DNA of 7,337 bases, taken from contig JAVHPF010000089.1 in assembly GCA_036170435.1 (NCBI GenBank), forward strand, positions 1 to 7,337, read 5' to 3'. This stretch comes from JAQVPN01 sp036170435. Its GTDB lineage: Bacteria; Patescibacteriota; Gracilibacteria; BD1-5; UBA6164. The number at the start of each line of letters is the position of its first letter. Position 1 is the stretch's first letter. Shown here one piece after another: positions 1 through 6,930 of the stretch. The notes under the pieces were generated by a model that made no database searches, had not been told where the DNA came from, and was given only the letters and a program-made list of their open reading frames with translations. A program made the translations under genes and the position numbers.

Positions 1-20
1 TTGATGCTAGATTATTTCTT

Positions 21-2294
21 ATGAAAACAAAACAAAAAGAAAGAAATCTATTTAATATAATTATATCGAAAAAATCAAATTCTTATTTTCAAAATATTAA
101 ATATAAATTTGTCTATAATGAAAAATTGAAAGTATTTTTTGATTTAGATATATCTATTTTTTATAATGAATTATTTAACTGAATATCATCTTATTCAAAT
201 ACTCATTCTTTAGTAAAAATATTAAAATATGTTATTACACATAAAGATTTTTTATTTTTTGAACAAGTTATTCCTAAAATTAAATCATTTGAGGAAAAAT
301 TATTAAATGATCTTAATGAAACTAAAAATTTATCATCAAGTAATAAGAGAAGCTATAATTCTAGATATAATCTAGTAATTAGTATTTTAAAAAAGATGCA
401 TTCTGTTTATTATAAAGAAAAAACAGGGCTTTCAATAGAATTATCTTCTGTAAAAACAGTAAATGATACATTTATTATTATAAATGATTTTGCTAAATCG
501 TATAATTTTGTTAAAGCATTAGAAGCTTTATCAGAATTAAGAAATAAAGAATCAGCTTCATTTGAAGCTGTACTTTGAGATCAAACAATTACACAGAAAT
601 ATAAAAATAAATTACTTAAAAAATTTAGAAAATTTGAATCTAATCTAAATATTTTAGAGAAAAAAATAAATAAAAATAAAGAATCTTATGAGAAAAAAGC
701 TCATTCTAAAGATCTAAAAATAAGAAATGTGCAAACAAATAAACAATTACAAACACTTTTAAATCAAAATTTATTTGATGAAGCTTTTAATCTGCTTGAG
801 TCATATAAAAAATGACTTTGACATGATGTAGATAAATATGCAATTTTTTGTGAAAAATGGAAATTAAATATACTTAATGCAAAACAAAAATTTTCATGAG
901 CTAAAAAGAAAAAACAAGATTTGTTAGAACAAGCAAAAAATATGATGTGAGAAGAAATAATAGTATCACCAGATGAATTAATGTTGGAAAAAGAAATAAA
1001 TGCATCTTTTTATTCTTTAATGAAATCATATTATGCAAAATATAAACTTATAAATAAGACAAGAAGTGATAGATTATTATTGGATAATATTGAATCTTTA
1101 CTAAAATCATCAAAAAATATAAAAGATGATGTAGTTAAAACAAAATTAGAAAAAGTCCATTCAGGTCTCGTTAAAGATACAGATGGTATTTTAGTAGATG
1201 GTTATTCTATGTATTGAAAAACTCTAGGAGCTGATAAAATAAGTTGAGATACTTTTTGATTTTATGATTATAACGATTGAAAAAGATTTTTTATATGAGA
1301 TGCTACATGACATTGAGTAAGAGCTGGGTTTATGATATCATTACTTACTGCCAATTTCTACTCTTTAGTTAAGTCTGTTCCAAATTTAAAAGATTTAGTA
1401 ACTTCATTGAATAATAAACTTAAACAAGATTTAAGAAGTTGAAATTTTATTACATCTATATTTTTTGAACTTTCATATAAAAATAAAAATGATTTGAAAT
1501 TTATATGAATGTGACATGAGCCTATGTTTTTTTATAAGAAATCTGATTTATCAGTAAATAAAATTTATCCAGGTTGAGTTGCTGCATGAATGACTATGTT
1601 AAAAGATCAAGCATTTTTAAAAGAAAAAAGTATAAATTTTGATTTGGGAGATGTTTTACTTTTGTATACTGATGGTCTTGTTGAAGCTAGAAATGAAAAT
1701 TGAGATATGTTTTCTATAGATAGAATAAAAGATGTGTTTTTTAAAGCAGTATGATTATATACAGAGTCAAAAGATATATATAATTATATCTATAAAGAAC
1801 TTACTTCATTTGTTAATAAAACAAAATTTTTAGATGATGTTACTATTATAGTTATAAAAAGAGATTCTAAAAAAGAATTAGTAAATGAAGAAAAGCTTAT
1901 AGAAAATATTCTTTGATCAGAGCATGTATCAAAGAAATTTGTAAAAAAATTAAAATGACAATCAAAAGATCAAATAGAAAATTTTTTAAAAGTTAAGAGA
2001 AAAGAAAGAGAATTACAATCTATATTAAAAAATCTTAGATCAATATTCAAAACTTGAGATTTAGTATCTTTAAAAAAAGAAAGTCAGAGATATATAAAAG
2101 AGGGATTTATACATAAAGATATTGTTAAATATTTAGAATACTCTATAGAAAATGAGCTTTTATCGAAAATAGAACAACAAAATATAAGATTACAAAATAA
2201 GTATGAAACTCTTTTGAAATTACTAAAATCAGGTCGACATGAAACTGTTTTAGAAGAAGCAAGTAATATTATTATGAGTGAGTGAAAAATATAA
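21..2294 (+). CDS. SpoIIE/RsbU-type PP2C serine/threonine phosphatase with long helical flanks (5' end uncertain)
   Basis: Read with UGA=Gly this is one open frame of 757 codons. Residues about 395-615 form a PP2C phosphatase of the SpoIIE/RsbU class. It has KISGD (Asp410), FIGDATGHG (Asp427, with two UGA glycines), GHEPMFF, then LLLYTDGLVEA (Asp551) and DDVTIIVIK (Asp605, Asp606). These acidic residues match the metal-binding positions of the family, which removes phosphate from Ser/Thr of partner proteins such as STAS-domain anti-anti-sigma factors. SGDTFGF lacks the second Asp of the RsbU-type GDFYD motif and is closer to the SGDSYS form of SpoIIE. Residues 1-390 and 620-757 are Lys/Glu-rich and look helical or coiled-coil; no membrane segment or recognisable sensor domain is seen, so it is probably cytoplasmic. 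ATG at 21 is the first in-frame ATG, but it has no Shine-Dalgarno sequence and the frame stays open to base 3, so the gene may begin upstream. The partner-switching role is inferred; no STAS or anti-sigma gene is in the window. The pilC-like gene follows after 24 nt. Confidence 0.88.
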
Positions 2295-2318
2295 ACTAGA
2301 ATTTAAATTTTATAAAAT

Positions 2319-3539
2319 ATGTCAATTCTTTGAACTAAATTTATAGATAAATCTTGAAATTTCGATAATAGAAAATTTATAGATTTGATGAAAAAAGCTA
2401 AACTAGCTGCTGCTAAAAAGGATAAACAAAATTCTCTAAATTTTTGAGGAGATATTATCCTTTTTAAAAGTGTCTCTAGAAAAGAATTATGGCAATTTGT
2501 AAATAAATTATCAAATTTTATCAATTCATGACTTGATATTTCTACGTCTCTTTGAATAATTGCAAAACAAGTACCAAATCCATATTTGAAATTTATAATT
2601 TTAGATATGAAAACAAATATAAATTATGGTATTGCTATTTCAGAAACCATGGCTCAATATCCAAAGGCTTTTGATAACTTAACAGTTTCACTTATAGCAG
2701 TATGAGTTAAAACGGGTAGTCTTTGATTTATATTAAAAGAAATAGAAAAAAAATTACTTGATGAAATAGAATTAAAAGCAAAAGTAAAATGAGCTTTAAT
2801 GTATCCAATAGTTGTATTATTCTTGACTTTTTGAGTAGTTATTTTTATGATGATTTTTATTGTTCCGAAAATAACAAAAGCATTTTGAGATTCTTGAGTA
2901 GCTTTACCATTTATGACACAATTAATGGTAAATATATCTAATTTTATACAACATAGTTGGTATATAATGATAGTAGTAATAATTGCTTTTATATTTATAT
3001 TTAAATTAATTGCAAAAACATATCGTGGGGAAATAATTCTTTCATCAGTTTTATTAAATTTACCAATAGTAGGTCATATTATTAGAATGTCTAATATTGT
3101 ATATTTTATAAATTCATTTGTTATACTTTTAAAATCTTGAGTATTAGTTTTAGATGCACTTGAAACTAGTTCTAGAGTAGTTACAGATATAAATTATAAA
3201 AGAGAGATAATAAGAATAAAAAATCAGGTTGAAGTAGGACTTTCTATATCAAAGGCTATGGGGCTTAATTTGGAGTATCAATATGTAATTTATAATAATA
3301 AATATTTTCCAGAAGAATTTGCTTATGTTATGAATATATGAGAAGAAGCCTGAAATATAGTAGAATCTTTAGAAAAAATAGGTTCTACTTATAATAGCGA
3401 ATTAAAAAGATATATTTGAACTTTATCTACTTTATTGGAACCATTTATTATAGTATTTATTTGAGCAATAGTTTGAGTAATAGTAGTTTCAATTATGCTT
3501 CCATTTTTCCAAATGTGAAAAGTTGTTAAAAAAATGTAG
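2319..3539 (+). CDS. pilC: GspF/PilC family inner-membrane platform protein (type IV pilus / type II secretion)
   Basis: This 406-residue protein has the usual length of the family (about 400). GspF/PilC proteins sit in the inner membrane, bind the assembly ATPase and act as the platform on which pilin or pseudopilin fibres are built. The two tandem GspF domains are visible. The first (about 57-155) contains GVKTGSLG at 129-136. The second (about 245-370) contains the hallmark GEEAGN at 341-346, followed by LEKIGSTYNSELKRYIGTL. Hydrophobic segments lie at about 158-182, 214-232 and 376-398, the expected three-helix arrangement. About 18 glycines are UGA and about 7 are GGN by hand count, including invariant ones, so any reading with UGA as stop shatters the gene. 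It starts 24 nt after the phosphatase gene with no Shine-Dalgarno sequence and no obvious promoter, so co-transcription is likely. No pilB/gspE, pilin or prepilin peptidase gene is in the window, so pilus versus secretion assignment rests on family and lineage; the symbol is a family-level label. Confidence 0.93.
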
Positions 3540-3558
3540 AAATAAAAAAATAAAGTAC

Positions 3559-3587
3559 TTGCAATAATTATAAAATACTATTATAAT
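3559..3587 (+). promoter_or_regulatory. Sigma-70-type promoter for the secreted motif-repeat protein
   Basis: TTGCAA (3559-3564) is followed after 17 nt by a consensus TATAAT (3582-3587). Transcription would start near 3594, leaving a leader of about 30 nt before the ATG at 3624. It lies in the 84-nt gap after the pilC-like gene. The region is very AT-rich, so the -10 alone would be weak evidence; the correct spacing to a TTGnnA box is what supports it. Confidence 0.6.
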
Positions 3588-3623
3588 TTTACAGAAAAAA
3601 TATTATTTTAAATAAAAACATAT

Positions 3624-4313
3624 ATGTGAATCAAAAAAAATATTGCTGTATTTAAAAAAATAATATCTTTTTTGTTAATATTTTGAGTATTAGTTAATTT
3701 TATGCAAGTTAGCGCACTTACTTGAGATTTAAATATAGCAACTCAAACTGCAACATGAACTGGATCTAGTTCTTCTGTGGTATCATTTTCTACTTGAACT
3801 ATAACTCAATATGTAAATCAAAATAACGATAGTGAAACTATCTGAAATTATCTAAGTTGATATTATTATGATACTTCATTTTGATTTTTTAAACTTGATT
3901 GGAGTGCTACGTGATCAGATAATGTATCAGTAATTTCTTCAACGGATAAATGTAGTTCAGGTTATGGTTATAAATTGGGTTGATATGCTTATTCTAATTA
4001 TGCTTGACTTATAGATTTTGATTATAATTCTGATATATTTGTATATTATTGTGAATCAGATTCAAAACTTCATTGATTTGCCTATAGTGAAAATAATTGA
4101 TTTCAGAATTTTGATTGAATTTGATTAAATTTAATAAGTGTAACTACAAATATTCCAGCAATATTTCAAAATTCTGGAGATCCATTCTTTGTAAATAATA
4201 ATACTTTATTACTTGAAAATAAAAATAGTGTTTTTGCAAATGCAATACAGTGACAATCAAATAGCGCTGATACCTGAAAAGAAACAATATTTTATGTATT
4301 AAAATCTAAATAA
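3624..4313 (+). CDS. Secreted protein with three G-(Y/F)-x-Y repeat motifs
   Basis: This 229-residue protein has a Sec-type signal peptide: a basic start (KK at 4-5 and 11-12), a hydrophobic core at about 13-27 and a likely cleavage site VSA|LT after residue 31. The mature part is rich in Ser, Thr, Asn, Gly and Tyr. Three related motifs stand out: GYYYDTSFGFFKLDW (79-93), GYAYSNYAGLIDFDY (120-134) and GFAYSENNGFQNFDG (151-165). They resemble the GYAWSENIGWI-type motifs I associate with secreted CPR bacterial proteins; that likeness is from memory and unverified. The only two cysteines seen, Cys110 and Cys143, could form a disulfide outside the cell. The second codon is itself UGA (ATG TGA). 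About 17 glycines are UGA against 5 GGN. It has its own promoter and a strong terminator starting at the stop codon, so it is probably monocistronic. Function is unknown; a surface or cell-envelope role is inferred from export and from the fibre gene next door. Confidence 0.83.
3858..4118 (+). repeat. Three diverged G-(Y/F)-x-Y motif repeats within the secreted protein
   Basis: Repeat units at 3858-3902, 3981-4025 and 4074-4118 encode G-(Y/F)-(Y/A)-Y-(D/S)-x-x-x-G-(F/L)-x-x-(F/L)-D and similar. The first glycine of every copy is UGA. The spacing is 41 and 31 residues, and the copies are similar only at protein level, which fits an old duplicated beta-strand unit and not a recent tandem repeat. 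Confidence 0.6.
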
Positions 4314-4337
4314 TCTCATAATTGAGATTATTTTTTT
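4308..4337 (+). terminator. Rho-independent terminator starting at the stop codon of the secreted protein gene
   Basis: The arms 4308-4318 and 4323-4333 pair perfectly over 11 bp around the 4-nt loop TAAT (AATAATCTCA / TGAGATTATT), and a run of seven T follows at 4331-4337. The left arm contains the TAA stop codon of the upstream gene (4311-4313), so coding and termination signals overlap. It separates that gene from the downstream fibre gene. Confidence 0.88.
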
Positions 4338-4351
4338 GTCAATATAAAAAA

Positions 4352-4380
4352 TTGACTTATAAAAATATAAATGATACACT
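4352..4380 (+). promoter_or_regulatory. Sigma-70-type promoter for the fibre gene
   Basis: TTGACT (4352-4357) is followed after 17 nt by TACACT (4375-4380). Transcription would begin near 4387, giving a leader of about 43 nt before the ATG at 4430. The -10 box matches the consensus at 4 of 6 positions and is overlapped by a perfect inverted repeat (4378-4392). It lies directly downstream of the terminator of the preceding gene, as expected for an independent unit. A second, -10-like TACAAT (4417-4422) lies 7 nt before the ATG and could give a leaderless transcript, but it has no convincing -35. Confidence 0.55.
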
Positions 4381-4392
4381 TATAGTATAAGT
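4378..4392. promoter_or_regulatory. Perfect 15-bp inverted repeat at the fibre promoter, candidate operator
   Basis: ACTTATA-G-TATAAGT is a perfect palindrome with 7-bp arms around a single G. It overlaps the end of the proposed -10 box and the expected transcription start. Such a position suits a dimeric repressor, but no regulator gene is nearby and in DNA this AT-rich the arms could arise by chance. Confidence 0.35.
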
Positions 4393-4429
4393 TATTAAAA
4401 TAATTTTATTATCTAATACAATTTAGATT

Positions 4430-6838
4430 ATGATCAAAAATAAATACACAAGATTGTACCTTTTGGTACTAACAACTTTTGTGATGATATGAGGAACTTA
4501 TGCAGCACAAAATGCTACTATTCTTACATATATTTCTCAGCTTCAAGTTATTGATAGTAACTTGCCAAATGTAGCAAATCAAAAATGATATATTTGAGCA
4601 ATACTTGGAGAGATTTTTAATGGTTCTTGAAAAATCAAATGAGATTATTTAGATTTATCATGAGTTACTGTAGTAGGTTCATCGTATACAGCTGGTGCAG
4701 GATTAGCTCTTAATGGAACTACTTTTTCAGCAAATACAGCAAATTCTACAACTACGTGAGCAATTACTCCAACAGATTGGAATACATTTAATAATAAACA
4801 AGCTTCATTAGGCTTTACTCCAGAAAACCTTGCTAACAAATCAACTACTACTACTCTTTGAACTTCTGATACTCTATACCCAAGTCAAAATGCAGTTAAA
4901 ACTTATGTTGATAATAAATTTTCTACTGTTCCAACTACTCCAGTAACTAGTGTTGCAAGTAGAACATGAGCTATTGTATTAACAAAAACAGATGTATGAC
5001 TAGCTAATGTACAAAATGTAGATCAAACAAATGCAAGTAACTTAATATCTTGAACAGTAGCGACAGCAAGATTACCATCTTCAACAACAACTACTACTTG
5101 AGTAGTAATGCTTGAAAATAGTACTTGAAGTATAAATCAAACAACAGCTCCAACATCAAATATACTAAAAGCTGTATGGGATTATATTGTTGCCCAAATT
5201 ACATCAATAAATTCATCTATTTCTACTATAAATACAAATATATCAGCAAAAATCTGAGGCTCTGGAACTACTAATTATTTACCAAAATTTACAGCTGGAG
5301 GGACTATAGGTAATAGTACAATTTATGATAATTGAAATATTTGAATTTGAACTAGTACACCAAGATGAATATTAGATGTAAATTGATGAATTGTTGCCTG
5401 AGATACAAATTGATATTGATTTTTTATTCCTAAAAAAGGGACTGATCCTTGGAATAATTATGATAGATTTGAAATTCGTGTAGATCCAACTCTTCAAAAA
5501 ACATATATTTGAAATTCTAATGCTTGAACTTGAACCCCTCGTGATTTAGCTTTAATGGCATGATGAAATGAAAGAATGTTATTAAATGCAACTGGTAATG
5601 TATGAATTTGAACATCTACTCCATCTTCAAAATTGAATGTTTTCAAAGACTTTAATGCTACAACAAATCAAAGTGCAACATATATAAATTGAACTGATAC
5701 TGGTTGAATAAGTAATGAAGTTTATTTATTACAAAAATGATCTGTTTGATGATATTGAGATTTTTCTTTAATAAATGCTAAATCAGCAGGAACTTCTAAA
5801 TTTTATGTTAGATGAGATTGAAATGTTTGAATTTGAAATAGTGCCCCATGAAATAAATTAGATATATGAGATTGAACTAGTACTACTGTAACTCAAATAA
5901 ATTGAAGCTGAGCAGGCTATGATGCATGATTAAGAATATGGAATAAAAATACAATAGCTTGAGCAAGTTCTTATTTAGATTTTTGATTAGCTTGAAATTA
6001 TGCAGGGGCATCGATACAAGCAAGATCTCAATCAGATAATAGTGCTGATTTAGTATTACAACGAAGTAATACTTGAAATGTAAGATCTGATATGATGTAT
6101 ATAAATTGAGATAATTGATATGTTTGAATATGATCAACTTCTCCAACTTATAAATTACAAGTTGCTTGAGATGTTTATGCTTGATGATGGCTTAGATCAA
6201 GTTGAAATGCATGATGGTATAATCAATCATATGGAGGTTGATTATACATGACAGATGCTACTCGGATTAGAACTTACAATAATAAAGGTATTTATCGAAA
6301 TACATGAACAATAAGAACCGATGGAATATTAAGCGTTTGAGTGGAAACTTCACCTACTTTATATGCGGTTAATGGATGAAATGTAGGAATTTGAACTAAT
6401 GCTCCAACAGAAAAATTGGAAGTTGCAGGGAATATTAAGGCTACTTCATATTTGTTTGCATCTGATAGAAGACTTAAAGAAAATATTGAGACAATTACTG
6501 GAGCGCTAGATAAAGTAAATAAACTTAATTGAGTATATTTTGATCGGAAAAAGGATCATGTACAAGATTTATGATTTATCGCTCAAGAAGTAGAAAAAGT
6601 TGAACCAAAACTTGTAGTTACTTGAAGTGATGGATGGAAAGCAGTTAAATATGCAAATATTACATCATTACTTGTAAATGCAGTTAAAGAATTAACAGAT
6701 AAAATTGATGATTTATTTAACCTCTATTTCAGTCAAGAAGAAAAAATAAATGCACAACAAGTTGAAATTGATAGTCTAAAATCTGATATAAAAGATATAA
6801 AAGACAATATGTATTTGATGAAAATGTATTGTAAATAA
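4430..6838 (+). CDS. Secreted phage-tail-fibre-like protein with GNVGIG repeats and C-terminal self-cleaving S74 chaperone domain
   Basis: This 802-residue protein begins with a signal peptide (hydrophobic 9-22, likely cleavage TYA|AQ after residue 25). The N-terminal half carries phage-tail-fibre motifs: GFTPENLANKST (128-139), LYPSQNAVKTYVDNKF (149-164) and RTGAIVLTKTDVGLANVQ (178-195). Five GNVGIG-type repeats follow at about 302, 389, 464, 563 and 650, typically G-N-V-G-I-G-T-x-x-P-x-x-K-L-x-V. A segment at 586-627 has GWYNQSYGGGLYMTDAT and a run like the WxRxY motif of tail fibres. The C-terminus is an S74 intramolecular chaperone domain: SDRRLKENI with the cleavage serine at 678, GFIAQEVEKVEPKLV, then a coiled coil to the end. 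In known members this domain drives trimer folding of a beta-fibre and then cuts itself off. About 67 glycines are UGA and about 28 GGN. CGG/CGA codons at 612, 623 and 706 sit at expected Trp positions. Export plus fibre architecture suggests a surface adhesin; a phage origin of the modules is likely, but an active prophage is not indicated. Confidence 0.9.
5333..6436 (+). repeat. Five GNVGIG-type beta-fibre repeats in the S74 protein
   Basis: Units begin at 5333 (GNIGIGTSTPRGILDV), about 5594 (GNVGIGTSTPSSKLNV), 5819 (GNVGIGNSAPGNKLDI), 6116 (GYVGIGSTSPTYKLQV) and 6377 (GNVGIGTNAPTEKLEV). Intervals are about 87, 75, 99 and 87 residues, so each motif heads a longer shaft module of variable content. 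Such motifs are typical of proteins ending in an S74 domain. Within them nearly all glycines are written TGA. Confidence 0.85.
6263..6547 (+). other. CGG/CGA codons at tryptophan positions (recoded sense codons)
   Basis: Three codons in this span look like tryptophan. CGG at 6263-6265 lies in TDAT-x-IRTY. CGA at 6296-6298 lies in KGIY-x-NTG. CGG at 6545-6547 lies in VYFD-x-KKDH of the S74 domain, where the family motif is Y/F-x-W-K. Arginines in the same stretch (IRTY, TIRTD, SDRRLK) are all AGA. This matches the Absconditabacterales code in which CGA and CGG specify Trp. Two further CGA codons (2235-2237 in the phosphatase, 6062-6064 in the fibre) are uninformative because their positions are not recognisably conserved. 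Confidence 0.7.
6461..6838 (+). other. S74 intramolecular chaperone (auto-cleaved) domain of the fibre protein
   Basis: Residues 678-802. The segment opens with Ser678-Asp679-Arg-Arg-Leu-Lys683-Glu-Asn-Ile, the family's self-cleavage and active-site signature, with cleavage expected before Ser678. LGFIAQEVEKVEPKLV, DGWKAVKYANI and LLVNAVKEL are the conserved chaperone core. The residues after about 755 form a heptad-like coiled coil. The 125-residue length is in the usual range. Codon 706, CGG in YFD-CGG-KKDH, sits where the family has a tryptophan. Confidence 0.87.
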
Positions 6839-6874
6839 GAGACATTTTTATGAAAATGCAAAAGTAAATAATAC

Positions 6875-6902
6875 TTGATTTGAAGATTTAAAAGTATATA
6901 AT
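6875..6902 (+). promoter_or_regulatory. Sigma-70-type promoter for the cysteine-rich anchored protein
   Basis: TTGATT (6875-6880) is followed after 16 nt by a consensus TATAAT (6897-6902). Transcription would start near 6909, about 22 nt before the ATG at 6931. It lies in the 92-nt gap after the fibre gene. Confidence 0.55.
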
Positions 6903-6930
6903 AGCAATAATTATTTTGTAATTTAAATTT

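Noticed and set aside
1..60. Tail of an upstream gene in frame 1 (TTG/ATG start region, TAA at 58-60)
   Set aside because: Only 19 codons are visible, with no recognisable sequence; it overlaps the phosphatase frame and cannot be told from chance.
21..2294. A string of short ORFs or a decayed pseudogene
   Set aside because: The apparent stops are all TGA, all in one frame, and lie on conserved glycines; with UGA=Gly the frame is continuous and the catalytic motifs are intact.
2303..2524. Reverse-strand open frame opposite the pilC-like gene
   Set aside because: It overlaps the conserved PilC coding frame, has no family features, and is the shadow of the coding strand.
4392..4403. TTATT-AA-AATAA inverted repeat in the fibre leader
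   Set aside because: Five A/T-only pairs with a 2-nt centre are expected by chance here and cannot form a stable hairpin.
4645..4839. Reverse-strand open frame opposite the fibre gene N-terminal part
   Set aside because: It is the antisense of a well-supported frame with tail-fibre motifs, and has no start context or domain of its own.
5883..6146. Reverse-strand open frame opposite the fibre repeats
   Set aside because: It is the antisense of the GNVGIG repeat region; its Tyr/Leu/Ile-rich product is a by-product of AT-rich codons.
4430..6838. Prophage
   Set aside because: Only the fibre-like gene has phage-type modules; it carries a signal peptide, and no capsid, tail, terminase, lysis or integrase gene is seen.
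6818..6851. Possible terminator of the fibre gene (ATGAAAATGT paired with ACATTTTTAT, 14-nt loop)
   Set aside because: The 10-bp stem has one G-C pair and one G-U wobble, a large loop and no T-run beyond the arm, so it is no better than chance in this base composition.
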